DNA of 64,000 bases from NCBI RefSeq assembly GCF_000265365.1, contig NC_018011.1, positions 2,249,501 to 2,313,500 of the forward strand, in the 5' to 3' direction. Of the stretch, positions 27,176-35,773 are shown piece by piece. The notes beneath the pieces were generated by a model. That model saw only the letters and a list, made by a program, of their open reading frames with translations, had not been told where the DNA came from and made no database searches. Both the position numbers and the translations under genes were made by a program. Source of the DNA: Alistipes finegoldii DSM 17242. GTDB taxonomy: Bacteria > Bacteroidota > Bacteroidia > Bacteroidales > Rikenellaceae. How positions within the stretch are numbered: position 1 is the first letter of the stretch; each line of letters opens with the position of its first letter.

Positions 27176-27724
27176 CTAATTAGCCTGATTTGCCGCCCGC
27201 AATTCTTCTTCGAGCAGTTCGATGGCCGCCGTTCCGGCTTTCCGGATGACGGCGTTTCGGCTGCCGCCGGCACGAATCAGGCGGGTCGTGGTGCGCAGCG
27301 GGGAGCTGACGGCGATCCATACCGAGCCGACGGGATATTCGGGCGTTCCGCCCGTAGGGCCTGCGATGCCGGTCGTGGCGACGGCATAGTGCGAATTCGA
27401 AGCCCGGCGTACGCCTTCGGCCATCTGACGGACGACCTGCTCGCTGACGGCGCCGTAGCGGGCGATCGTGTCGCAGCTGATTTGCAGGATCTCCTGCTTG
27501 GTGTCGAGGCTGTATGCCACGACGCCGCATTTGAAGTAGGCCGAAGCGCCGGGCAGGGCCGTAAAGCGCGCGGCGATCGTGCCGCCCGTACAACTCTCGG
27601 CGACGGCCAGCGTCTGGATGCGGTCGGTCAGGATGCGGTGCACCCGTTTTTCCGGAGCGTGGCTGCTGCAGGCGGTCAGCGAGAGAATGAATGCGGTTGC
27701 GGTTGAGAGCAGGATTTTATTCAT
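27176..27724 (-). CDS. CinA C-terminal (NMN deamidase) domain as a predicted lipoprotein
   Basis: A 182-residue protein. The first 19 residues form a lipoprotein signal peptide (MNKILLSTATAFILSLTAC, Cys19); the rest is one complete CinA C-terminal domain: AESCTGGTIAARF with the catalytic Ser, CGVVAYS, TIARYGAVSEQVVRQMAEG, TGIAGPTGG and PVGSVWIAV. The family converts nicotinamide mononucleotide to nicotinate mononucleotide in the cytosol; an exported, lipid-anchored form is unusual. It lies 11 bases after cinA and is very similar to that protein's own C-terminal domain, which points to a tandem duplication. Confidence 0.88.
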   Translation of the reverse strand: MNKILLSTATAFILSLTACSSHAPEKRVHRILTDRIQTLAVAESCTGGTIAARFTALPGASAYFKCGVVAYSLDTKQEILQISCDTIARYGAVSEQVVRQMAEGVRRASNSHYAVATTGIAGPTGGTPEYPVGSVWIAVSSPLRTTTRLIRAGGSRNAVIRKAGTAAIELLEEELRAANQAN

Positions 27725-27735
27725 CGGGGCGTCTT

Positions 27736-28977
27736 TTATTTTCCGTTGAGTTCGTCGCGCAGCAGACCGAGGGCGAAGGCGCCGGCGCGGTCGATGATCT
27801 GTCCGCGGTCGGAGCCGCACTGTTTGAGCAGGGCGACCGTGCGGCGGGGGCCTGCGACGGCGATCCATACCGTGCCGACGGGCTTTTCGGCCGTACCGCC
27901 CGCGGGGCCTGCGATGCCGGTGGTCGAGACGGCGTAGTCGGCGCCGCTGATGCGTCGCGCCCCTTCGGCCATCTGTCGGGCGACCTGTTCGCTGACGGCG
28001 CCGTAACGGGCGATCGTGTCGGGATCGACTCCCAGCACAGCCTGCTTCGACGCGTTGCTGTACGAAACCACGCCGCAGAGGAAGTAGGCTGAAGCGCCCG
28101 GCATGGCCGTAAAGCGCGCGGCGATGGTGCCGCCCGTGCAGCTCTCGGCTGTGGCGAGGGTCTGTCGCCGTTCGGTGAGCAGCTTGTGTATCAACTCCTG
28201 CATGGTGGCCGTTTCGTAGCCGATGATGTTGTGGGGAATGATCCTGCGCAGCGCTTCGAACTGCCGTTCGATCTCCTTCGATACGCTTTCTCCCTCGACC
28301 TCGTAGGCTGACAGCCGGAGCCGCACGGCGCCCGGATTGGGCAGGTAGGCCAGCTTCAGGTAGGGCGGCAGGGCGTTTTCCCACGTTTCGATCGCTTTGG
28401 CGAGCATCGATTCGGGCAGTCCGGCGGTGATCATCGTGCGGTGTACGATCTGGCGCAGTTCGAAGTGCGCCTTGAGCCGCGGCATGACCTCGTCCTGCAT
28501 CAGATGCTCCATTTCGTAGGGTACGCCCGGCAGCGAGACGACCACTTTGCCGCCGCGTTCGAACCACATGCCCGGCGCCGTGCCGTGCGCGTTGAACAAC
28601 ACCGTGCAGCAGGCCGGAACCAGAGCCTGTCCGCGGTTGAGGTCGTTGAATTCGATGCCCCGCTCTTCGAGCATCCGTTTTACATGGTCGGAGACGGTTT
28701 GGTTCAGGATGAGTTCGCTGCCGAACATTTCGGCCAGCGTCTTTTTGGTGATGTCGTCCTTGGTGGGGCCGAGTCCGCCGGTGATGATTGCGATGTCCGA
28801 CTGGCCGAGGGCGCGTTCCACGCACCCGACGATCTGCGCGCTGTCATCGCCGATCGAGACTTTTTCATGCACGACGATGCCTGCGGCGTTGAGGTGGCGG
28901 GCGATGGATACGGAATTGGTATCCACGATCTGACCGATGAGGATTTCATCGCCGATAGTGATGATCGTTGCTTTCAT
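27736..28977 (-). CDS. cinA: CinA-family protein (molybdopterin-binding plus nicotinamide-nucleotide amidase)
   Basis: A 413-residue cytosolic protein. N-terminal MoaB/Mog-like domain (about 1-170) with TIGDEILIGQIVDTNS and TGGLGPTKDD; C-terminal amidase domain (about 260-413) with AESCTGGTIAARF and TGIAGPAGG. It removes the amide from NMN to recycle pyridine nucleotides, and the N-terminal part is linked with ADP-ribose pyrophosphatase activity. The start MKATIITIG is the family start. It lies 16 bases after pyrD and is followed by its lipoprotein paralogue. Confidence 0.94.
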   Translation of the reverse strand: MKATIITIGDEILIGQIVDTNSVSIARHLNAAGIVVHEKVSIGDDSAQIVGCVERALGQSDIAIITGGLGPTKDDITKKTLAEMFGSELILNQTVSDHVKRMLEERGIEFNDLNRGQALVPACCTVLFNAHGTAPGMWFERGGKVVVSLPGVPYEMEHLMQDEVMPRLKAHFELRQIVHRTMITAGLPESMLAKAIETWENALPPYLKLAYLPNPGAVRLRLSAYEVEGESVSKEIERQFEALRRIIPHNIIGYETATMQELIHKLLTERRQTLATAESCTGGTIAARFTAMPGASAYFLCGVVSYSNASKQAVLGVDPDTIARYGAVSEQVARQMAEGARRISGADYAVSTTGIAGPAGGTAEKPVGTVWIAVAGPRRTVALLKQCGSDRGQIIDRAGAFALGLLRDELNGK

Positions 28978-28993
28978 AAGCGGTGTTTTTGAC

Positions 28994-30166
28994 TCAGGAC
29001 TCCGGCTGTTCTGCTCCGGCTTGCTCTGCGGAAAGCTGTTTTGTCGCGGGCTGTTCCGCCGCAGCCTGCTGCACTGCGGGCTGTTCTGCTGTCGCCTGCG
29101 CCGCTGCGGCCTTTTCCGCTGCGGCTTTCGCTTCGGCGTCGGCGACGAGGGCGCGGCAGATGTCACGCACCAGTCCGGGACCGTTGTAGATATAGCCGGT
29201 GTAGAGCTGCAACAGGTCGGCTCCGGCGTCGAGCATCGCTTTCGCGTCGTCGGGGGTCATGATGCCGCCCACGCCGATGATCGGAAAATTGCCGCCCGAA
29301 CGGGTGTGGATGCGGCGCACGACCTCCACGGCCCGCTGCGTGAGCGGTGCGCCGCTCAGCCGGCCGCTGCCGATCTTGTCGAGCGTCGTGCGGCTGGTGT
29401 GCAGCCCTTCGCGGTTGTGCGTGCCGTTGGTCGCCACGATGCCGTCGAGGGGCGTTTCGAGCAGAATGTCGCTGATTTCGTCGATCACGGCGTCCGGCAT
29501 GTCGGGCGATACCTTGAGCATGATCGGGCGGTATTGGTTCTGTCCCCGGCGGAAGTCGAACAGCGGGTCGAGAATCCGCAGGATATGTTCGCGCGTATGC
29601 GTCGCGCCTTCGCGGCACGAGTTGTCGCAGCTGATGTTCACAGTGAAGTAATCCGCGTACTGGTAGAGGTTGCGGAAGAGTTTGAGGTAGTCGGCCGCGG
29701 CGTTTTCGGCGAGGGTAGCGGTGTTGCGGCCGATGTTGCAGCCGACGATGAATCCTTCGTGGGGCCGGCGCAGGTGCTGGATGGTCTTTTCGAGACCGCG
29801 GTTCGAAAGCCCGATGCGGTTGATGATCGCCTCGTCCTTCGGGAGCCGGAAGACGCGGGGGCGGGGGTTGCCCGCCTGCGGGCGCGGCGTCACGGTGCCG
29901 ACTTCGACGAATCCGAAACCGAGGGCCGCCAGTTCGCGGAACGCCTCGCCGTTGCGGTCGAAACCTGCGGCCAGCCCGACGGGGTTGGCGAATTTGATGC
30001 CGAAGACCTCGCGTTCGAGCGCGGGGTGTTCCACGGCGTAACACTTGCGGAGCAGCCACCGTCCGCCGGGAATCAGCCCGATGGCGCGCAGCAGTATCAG
30101 TACGACGCGGTGCGCCCGCTCGATGGTGAGCGAGAAGAGGATGGGCTTTATGATGCTACGGTACAT
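28994..30166 (-). CDS. pyrD: dihydroorotate dehydrogenase (quinone), with an Ala/Gln/Glu tail
   Basis: A 390-residue class 2 enzyme of pyrimidine synthesis that passes electrons to quinone at the membrane. The N-terminal helix (about 1-45) is the class 2 membrane-binding segment; FMN/substrate motifs include GFGFVEVGTVTP, NRIGLSNRG, NISCDNS and VGGIMTPDDA. The catalytic domain ends near residue 338 and is followed by about 50 residues made of degenerate repeats of the form AEQPA. This tail is not part of the family and may be disordered. Own -7 box upstream; cinA follows 16 bases later. Confidence 0.94.
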   Translation of the reverse strand: MYRSIIKPILFSLTIERAHRVVLILLRAIGLIPGGRWLLRKCYAVEHPALEREVFGIKFANPVGLAAGFDRNGEAFRELAALGFGFVEVGTVTPRPQAGNPRPRVFRLPKDEAIINRIGLSNRGLEKTIQHLRRPHEGFIVGCNIGRNTATLAENAAADYLKLFRNLYQYADYFTVNISCDNSCREGATHTREHILRILDPLFDFRRGQNQYRPIMLKVSPDMPDAVIDEISDILLETPLDGIVATNGTHNREGLHTSRTTLDKIGSGRLSGAPLTQRAVEVVRRIHTRSGGNFPIIGVGGIMTPDDAKAMLDAGADLLQLYTGYIYNGPGLVRDICRALVADAEAKAAAEKAAAAQATAEQPAVQQAAAEQPATKQLSAEQAGAEQPES

Positions 30167-30196
30167 GGTCTCAAGTGGCGGTTTCGCTTATGGCCG

Positions 30197-30204
30197 CAAA
30201 GGTA
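30197..30204 (-). promoter_or_regulatory. -7 box for pyrD-cinA
   Basis: TACCTTTG on the minus strand, 30 bases before pyrD. Confidence 0.65.
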
Positions 30205-30224
30205 CTAAAAAAGAATTGATTTCG

Positions 30225-31220
30225 CTAAAAGTATTCGCGGCGGTAGCGGTAATGGTCGCGCATCGGCTCGAAATCCTCCGGCCGGGCCTTCAGGCTGCGG
30301 CTCTGGGCCTCGATGTCGAACGCGCCCCCGATGGTGGTGCAAAGCTCCTGCCACGAAATCGGCCGGGGCGTCGAAGGGGCGGCCTGAGGCGGGTACCATC
30401 CGGCGAGGGGCAGGCCGAAGAAACGGGCCAGCGTATCGACCGACATGGCCGTGGCATTGGCTTTGCCCTGCTCGGAATAGCCCGCGATGTGCGGCGTGGC
30501 GAGCAGTGTGCGGGTGAGCAGCCGGCGGTCGATGGCGGGTTCGTGCTCCCAGACGTCGAGTACGCAGGCAAGGCCACTTCGCAGCAGGGCCGCGCCGTCC
30601 ACGACCTCGCCGCGCGAGGAGTTCAGGATTACGGCGCCGGGTTTCATCCGTGCAAAAAGGGCGTCGCCGGCCATGCGGCGCGTCGTGTCGTCGAGCGGCG
30701 TGTGGAACGTCAGGATGTCGGCTTGGCGGGCGACCTCCTCCAGCGGCAGGAAGCCGCAGTGTTCGCGCGCCTCGCGCGGCGGGTCGCAGCAGAGGACCCG
30801 GAAACCCCATGTTTCGGCATACTCCTTCACGAGCGATCCGACGTGTCCCACGCCGACGACGCCCAGCGTACGCCCGGCGGGCTGCCAGCCCTGCGTGCGG
30901 GCGAGGTGGGCCAGCACCGCCCCCGCCCATTGGAGTACGCCTCTGGCGTTGCAGCCGGCGGCCGTGCAGACGCGGATGCCGTGCGCCGCGCACCACGCCG
31001 TGTCGATGTGGTCGAAACCGATGGTCGCCGTGGCGATCAGACGGACGCGGGAGCCGCCGAGCAGCCGCTCGTCGCAGCGGGTGCGCGTGCGGATAAGGAG
31101 GGCGTCGGCGTCGCGCACCTCCTCCGGCGCGATTTCCGCCCCCGGAAGATAACGCACCTCGGCCCACGGTTCGAGGACCCCCTGCAGGAAGGGTATGGCG
31201 CTGTCGGCGATGATTTTCAT
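30225..31220 (-). CDS. pdxB: erythronate-4-phosphate dehydrogenase
   Basis: A 331-residue D-isomer-specific 2-hydroxyacid dehydrogenase of the pyridoxal phosphate pathway. The NAD site is GVVGVGHVGS (about 118-127); catalytic Arg and Glu lie in LNSSRGEVVDG and the region around EHEPAIDRRLL, with His in PHIAGYS. The C-terminal segment ending DHYRYRREYF is typical of PdxB rather than other hydroxyacid dehydrogenases. Divergent from the ureohydrolase gene, with back-to-back -7 boxes. Confidence 0.9.
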   Translation of the reverse strand: MKIIADSAIPFLQGVLEPWAEVRYLPGAEIAPEEVRDADALLIRTRTRCDERLLGGSRVRLIATATIGFDHIDTAWCAAHGIRVCTAAGCNARGVLQWAGAVLAHLARTQGWQPAGRTLGVVGVGHVGSLVKEYAETWGFRVLCCDPPREAREHCGFLPLEEVARQADILTFHTPLDDTTRRMAGDALFARMKPGAVILNSSRGEVVDGAALLRSGLACVLDVWEHEPAIDRRLLTRTLLATPHIAGYSEQGKANATAMSVDTLARFFGLPLAGWYPPQAAPSTPRPISWQELCTTIGGAFDIEAQSRSLKARPEDFEPMRDHYRYRREYF

Positions 31221-31260
31221 GGCTGATGGCTTTTTCCTGATTTCTACTCTTTACGGGAAG

Positions 31261-31268
31261 CAAATATA
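31261..31268 (-). promoter_or_regulatory. -7 box for pdxB
   Basis: TATATTTG on the minus strand, 40 bases before pdxB. Confidence 0.6.
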
Positions 31269-31288
31269 GGGAAAAATTAAAATTTTTG

Positions 31289-31296
31289 TACCTTTG
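31289..31296 (+). promoter_or_regulatory. -7 box for the ureohydrolase-nhaA operon
   Basis: TACCTTTG, 18 bases before the ureohydrolase start; divergent from the pdxB promoter. Confidence 0.65.
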
Positions 31297-31314
31297 ACAT
31301 TTAAAACGGATCTT

Positions 31315-32355
31315 ATGGAACAGAAAACGTTCGATCCCGACGGGGTCGGTGTGGATAACGGGACCTATTTCGGGCTGCCTTTCGAACCGGAGACGGCCGA
31401 GCTGGTGATCGTCTCGGCGCCTTGGGACGTGACGGTATCCTACGGGGCGGGGACGGCTTACGCTCCCGATGCCATTATCGAGGCCTCGACGCAGCTCGAT
31501 TTCCACGAACCGCTGGCTCCCGGCGCATGGCGCCGCGGCATCGCCACGGCCGACGTGGACTATTCGCTGCTGGACGAATCGCAGCGCCTGCGCGGCGATG
31601 CGGCGAAGGTGATCGACCTCCTCGAAGGGGGCGGCAGTCCTGAGGACGACTATGTGGTGCGCAAAATCTGCCGCGTGAACGAAGGGTGTGCGGCCATGAA
31701 CGCCAATATCGGGGCGCAGGCCGCGCGCTGGCTCGATGCGGGAAAACTCGTCGGGCTGGTCGGCGGCGACCATTCGACGCCTTACGGCCTGATCCGCGCG
31801 CTCGGCGAGCGGCATGCGGAGTTCGGAATCCTGCATATCGACGCCCACTGCGACCTGCGGGACGCCTACGAGGGGTTCGAGTTTTCGCACGCTTCGATCA
31901 TGTTCAACGTGCTGCGCGACGTGCCTGCGGTGACGAAGATCGCCCAAGTCGCCGTGCGCGACTTCAGCGAGCGGGAGGCGGCGCTGGCCGCGTCGTCGGG
32001 CCGTGTCGTCCTGTTCGACGATCTGTCGCTGGCGGCCGCCGGGTTTCGCGGCGAAACGTGGGATGCGCAGTGTCTGCGTATCGTCGAAACGCTTCCGCAG
32101 GAGGTCTACGTGAGTTTCGACATCGACGGACTCTCCTACGAGAACTGTCCCCACACGGGGACTCCCGTCGCGGGCGGACTGGGTTTCAACCAAGCCGTCT
32201 GGCTGCTGGACACCCTCGTGCGTTCGGGCCGCCGCATCGTCGGGTTCGACGTGGTGGAGGTCACTCCGGCCCGCGAGGAGCGGATCGACGCCATAACGGG
32301 CGCACGGGTATTGTGGAAGTTGTGTAATTTAACTTTAAAATCAAACGTTCGATAA
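31315..32355 (+). CDS. ureohydrolase family enzyme (agmatinase/arginase-like)
   Basis: A 346-residue cytosolic enzyme with the metal-binding motifs of the ureohydrolase family: GGDHSTP, HIDAHCDLRD and VSFDIDGLSYENCPHTGTP. The two Asp of the last motif are kept, but the usual DP after them is replaced by SY. The family hydrolyses guanidino compounds such as agmatine, arginine or formiminoglutamate to release urea or formamide; the exact substrate is not clear. The stop codon is immediately followed by the nhaA start at 32356, so the two are translationally linked. Confidence 0.87.
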   Translation: MEQKTFDPDGVGVDNGTYFGLPFEPETAELVIVSAPWDVTVSYGAGTAYAPDAIIEASTQLDFHEPLAPGAWRRGIATADVDYSLLDESQRLRGDAAKVIDLLEGGGSPEDDYVVRKICRVNEGCAAMNANIGAQAARWLDAGKLVGLVGGDHSTPYGLIRALGERHAEFGILHIDAHCDLRDAYEGFEFSHASIMFNVLRDVPAVTKIAQVAVRDFSEREAALAASSGRVVLFDDLSLAAAGFRGETWDAQCLRIVETLPQEVYVSFDIDGLSYENCPHTGTPVAGGLGFNQAVWLLDTLVRSGRRIVGFDVVEVTPAREERIDAITGARVLWKLCNLTLKSNVR

Positions 32356-33735
32356 ATGCGACTATTTTCGATGTACCGCTGGGTGCGCGAGCGCCACATG
32401 ATCGGTATACGCGGCCGTAATTTCATGGAGGCCCCTTGGGCCGGGGGCATCGTGCTGCTCGGATGCGTGATCATCGCCATGCTGCTGGCCAATCTGCCTG
32501 CGACTTCGCTCTATTACCGTCATCTGCTGGAGACCGACCTTTCGCTGATGGTGCATAGCCCCGACGGGCTGATCGACTGGGTGTTCCCGCGCGGGATGAC
32601 CGTCGAGAAACTGATCAACGACGGCCTGATGGTGATTTTCTTCTTCGCCGTGGGGCTTGAGATAAAACGCGAGATCGTCTGCGGACAGCTTTCGTCGGCC
32701 AAAAAGGCCCTCCTCCCGGTGCTGGCCGCGGCGGGCGGCATGCTCTTCCCGGCGATCATCTTCACCGCCTTCAACCACGGTACGATGGCCGCCAACGGCT
32801 GGGGTATTCCGACCGCCACCGACATCGCCTTCGCCATCGGCATCCTCTCGATGCTCGGCGACCGGGTCCCCGTGTCGCTCAAGATATTCCTCACGGCGCT
32901 GGCTATCGCCGACGACCTCGGAGCCATTCTGGTCATCGCGCTCTTCTACGGCGGGCAGGTGCAGATCGGATGTCTGCTGGCGGCGCTGGCCATCATGCTC
33001 GGCGTCTACTTCATGAAGGAGATGGGCGAGAAGCGCATGTTCTTCTATCTGGTGCCGGCCGTGGTGGTGTGGGGGCTGTTCTACTATTCGGGCGTCCACT
33101 CGACCATTTCGGGCGTGGCGATGGCCATGCTGATTCCGATGACGCCACGCTACAGCAAAGAGTATTTCGTGCACAAGATGCGCCATCTGAAGGCGCTGAT
33201 GCTCGCCGCCGGCACTTCGGGCGACGATTTCCCCAACGAAAACCACCGGTTCTACCTGCGCCGCATGCGTAATCTCGCGGCCGACTCGGTGGGCATGAGC
33301 TACCGGCTGGAGCATGCGCTGGCGCCTTCAGTGACCTTCCTCGTGATGCCGATTTTCGCGCTGGCGAACGCCGGGGTCGAGATATCGTCGCTCGAATACC
33401 TCAATATTTTCCATATGTCGCCCGATATCGGATCGGTGGGGATGGGCGTCTTCTTCGGACTGCTCGTGGGAAAACCGCTGGGCATATTTCTTGCGAGCTG
33501 GGGCGCCGTGAAGTCGGGGCTGGCCGAACTGCCCGAAGGGGCGACGTGGCGCATGCTCTTCGCCGTGGGGTGTCTGGGCGGTATCGGATTCACGATGTCG
33601 CTGTTCGTCGATGCGCTGGCCTACACCGAACCCGACCTGATCGACCGGGGCAAAATCGCGATCCTGATGGGCTCGACGGCCGCCGCCGTCGCGGGCAGCC
33701 TGCTGATACTGATTTTTTCGAAAAAACGAACCTGA
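32356..33735 (+). CDS. nhaA: Na+/H+ antiporter NhaA
   Basis: A 459-residue inner-membrane antiporter with about 12 helices. Key motifs are ATDIAFAIGIL (with the assembly Asp) and IADDLGAILVIALFY, whose two adjacent Asp bind Na+ and protons. It sets internal pH and expels sodium. Second gene of the ureohydrolase-nhaA-FKBP cluster; the following FKBP gene starts 1 base after its stop. Confidence 0.95.
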   Translation: MRLFSMYRWVRERHMIGIRGRNFMEAPWAGGIVLLGCVIIAMLLANLPATSLYYRHLLETDLSLMVHSPDGLIDWVFPRGMTVEKLINDGLMVIFFFAVGLEIKREIVCGQLSSAKKALLPVLAAAGGMLFPAIIFTAFNHGTMAANGWGIPTATDIAFAIGILSMLGDRVPVSLKIFLTALAIADDLGAILVIALFYGGQVQIGCLLAALAIMLGVYFMKEMGEKRMFFYLVPAVVVWGLFYYSGVHSTISGVAMAMLIPMTPRYSKEYFVHKMRHLKALMLAAGTSGDDFPNENHRFYLRRMRNLAADSVGMSYRLEHALAPSVTFLVMPIFALANAGVEISSLEYLNIFHMSPDIGSVGMGVFFGLLVGKPLGIFLASWGAVKSGLAELPEGATWRMLFAVGCLGGIGFTMSLFVDALAYTEPDLIDRGKIAILMGSTAAAVAGSLLILIFSKKRT

Positions 33736-33736
33736 T

Positions 33737-34450
33737 ATGCGTAAGACATTAGTTGTCCTCATGGCTGCGGCGTTGCTGGCCGGGGCCTGCTCCAAAAAGA
33801 CGGGCGGGGGCGTGAAGCTCAAGACCGACACCGATTCGGTGGCCTATGTGATCGGCATGAACGTGGGCATGAACCTGATGAAGATGGATTCGACGATCAA
33901 CGTGAACGCCGTATGCGAAGGCATCCGCGACGTGTTCCGCCAAGGGACCAGATTCTCGGCTGCCGACGCCGAGGTTTTCTACCTGCGCTATATGAATTAC
34001 GCGCTGCCGGAGAAAGCCCGCGCCTACGAGGAGCAGTTCCTGCAGGATATTCTCAAGGCCAACCGCAACTACGCCCGCACCGCATCGGGCGTGACCTATA
34101 CGGTCGAGGTGCTGGGCGATCAGGAGCAGATACCCGCTTCGGACCGCGACAGCATCGCGCTCCGCTACCTGATCCGCACTGCCGACGGACAGGAAGTCTA
34201 CTCATCCTACGAGCGGGGCGATACGCTGCGCACGACGCTCGGCGGCCTGCTCAAGGGCATGAAGGAGAGCGTCAAACTGGTCGGCAGGGGCGGAAAGATC
34301 AACGCGTGGATTCCCTCCTCGGCGGCTTACGGAACGCAGGGCGACAAAGAGCTGGGAATTCAGCCGAATACCACGCTGTACTACGAAATCGAGCTTGTCG
34401 ATGTCGATAAATATGCGAATTGGTCGCGGCGCAGCAATTTACGCCGTTAA
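33737..34450 (+). CDS. FKBP-type peptidyl-prolyl isomerase lipoprotein
   Basis: A 237-residue predicted lipoprotein: signal peptide ending in LAGAC (Cys18), an N-terminal FkpA-like dimerisation region (about 30-110, with SVAYVIGMNVG) and a C-terminal FKBP domain (about 130-225) with GGLLKGMKESVKLVGRGG and WIPSSAAYGTQG. FKBP isomerases help fold exported proteins. It starts 1 base after nhaA. It lacks part of the first FKBP strand motif seen in its neighbour at 34541. Confidence 0.88.
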   Translation: MRKTLVVLMAAALLAGACSKKTGGGVKLKTDTDSVAYVIGMNVGMNLMKMDSTINVNAVCEGIRDVFRQGTRFSAADAEVFYLRYMNYALPEKARAYEEQFLQDILKANRNYARTASGVTYTVEVLGDQEQIPASDRDSIALRYLIRTADGQEVYSSYERGDTLRTTLGGLLKGMKESVKLVGRGGKINAWIPSSAAYGTQGDKELGIQPNTTLYYEIELVDVDKYANWSRRSNLRR

Positions 34451-34477
34451 TTTTAAACCATTATTCCAAATATTTTA

Positions 34478-34485
34478 TAACTTTG
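34478..34485 (+). promoter_or_regulatory. -7 box for the second FKBP gene
   Basis: TAACTTTG, 56 bases before the start at 34541, so this gene can be transcribed on its own. Confidence 0.6.
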
Positions 34486-34540
34486 CGCAGGTAAACCCCT
34501 AACAGGCACAAACGATTAAACATATTTGAAAAACAAAACA

Positions 34541-35674
34541 ATGAAAAAAATTCTTTTTGCAGCGGCACTTGCAGGTGCTGCGTTCATGACTGCCTGCGGC
34601 GGCAAGGACGGCGGCGTTCGTATGGGCAGCCTTTCGGATTTCGACTCGCTTTCGTATTCGCTGGGCGCCAATATCGGCTACGGCATGAATCACGAGATGA
34701 GGGACATTCCCTTTGATTTCAAGGCCATCGACAAAGGTATCAAGGAGGGCGCCATGGGTAAGGCCACGCAGGAGCATGACAAGTCGCTCGACATGCTGCG
34801 TGAGTATTTCATGAGCAAGCGCGGCGAGCGTGCGCAGGAGATCGCGACCAAGCGTGCCGAGCAGGACAGCATCCGTCTGGCTGGCGGCGACACGACCAAG
34901 GTCGAGTATCCCGCAGCCGATCCCGCCATGTTCGAGAGCGAGGAGGAGCGTGCCGAGATTTCGTATGCGTTCGGTAACGACATCGGTTACAACATCAGCC
35001 AGAGCGGCATGCCCATTCAGCTCGTATGGATCGGTCAGGCCATGCAGGACGTGCGCGACGGCAAGGCGAAGATGGCCGAGGATGCCGTGAACCAGTATCT
35101 GCAGTACTACTTCATGGTGAAGCGTCCGGCCGAGAACGCTGAGGCTTCGAAGGCGTGGCTGGAGAAGATCGAGAAGAAGTCGGGCGTGAAGAAGACCGAG
35201 TCGGGGCTGCTTTACAAGGTTACCAAGCAGGGCGACGCTTCGATGATGCCGAAGGATCCGCGCGACGTGGTGAAAGTGCATTACACGGGCCGCACGCGTG
35301 AAGGCAAGGTCTTCGATACTTCGAAGTTCGCAAACCGCTCGAAAGAGCAGCAGGAGATGATGCGCAAGCAGAATCCTGACGGTTTCAACGAGGACGGCAC
35401 GCCGAAAGAGGCCGATACGGAGGCTGAATTCCCGCTCAACCGTGTGATCAAAGGCTGGACCGAGGGTCTGCAGCTGGTAGGCAAGGGCGGCACGATTATG
35501 CTCTGGATTCCCGCCGATCTGGCTTACGGCCCGCGTGGCGCCGGCCGCGACATCGGCCCCAACGAGGCGCTTGAGTTCGAGGTGGAGCTGATCGACGTCG
35601 TTCCTTTCGAGGAACCCGCTCCGGCGGATTCGACGGCCACGGCCGAGACTCCTGAGGCAGCTCCCGCGAAATAA
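34541..35674 (+). CDS. FKBP-type peptidyl-prolyl isomerase lipoprotein, longer form
   Basis: A 377-residue lipoprotein: signal peptide ending MTAC (Cys19), an N-terminal helical FkpA-like region (about 30-215) that contains two similar segments (LSYSLGANIGYG and ISYAFGNDIGYN), and a FKBP domain (about 225-350) with VVKVHYTGRTREGKVFD and LAYGPRGAG. A short Ala/Glu/Pro tail follows. The repeated N-terminal segments suggest an internal duplication of the dimerisation unit. Start MKKILF was chosen over an upstream ATG five codons before. Confidence 0.9.
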   Translation: MKKILFAAALAGAAFMTACGGKDGGVRMGSLSDFDSLSYSLGANIGYGMNHEMRDIPFDFKAIDKGIKEGAMGKATQEHDKSLDMLREYFMSKRGERAQEIATKRAEQDSIRLAGGDTTKVEYPAADPAMFESEEERAEISYAFGNDIGYNISQSGMPIQLVWIGQAMQDVRDGKAKMAEDAVNQYLQYYFMVKRPAENAEASKAWLEKIEKKSGVKKTESGLLYKVTKQGDASMMPKDPRDVVKVHYTGRTREGKVFDTSKFANRSKEQQEMMRKQNPDGFNEDGTPKEADTEAEFPLNRVIKGWTEGLQLVGKGGTIMLWIPADLAYGPRGAGRDIGPNEALEFEVELIDVVPFEEPAPADSTATAETPEAAPAK

Positions 35675-35695
35675 GCAGGTGTGATTCCGAATATG

Positions 35696-35730
35696 ACAGG
35701 GCGGACCCCGTGCGGGGTCCGCCCTGTTTG
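35696..35730 (+). terminator. terminator of the FKBP gene
   Basis: A 14-bp stem ACAGGGCGGACCCC with a four-base loop, followed by a short T-rich stretch; about 20 bases after the FKBP stop. Confidence 0.75.
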
Positions 35731-35773
35731 TCATTGTGCCGGCATTGGGAGGAGGCGTCCGCTGCGGCCGCTG

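Noticed and set aside
27176..27724. Idea that the short CinA-domain gene is a frameshifted piece of cinA
   Set aside because: It has its own ATG, its own signal peptide and a complete domain, while the neighbouring cinA also has a complete C-terminal domain.
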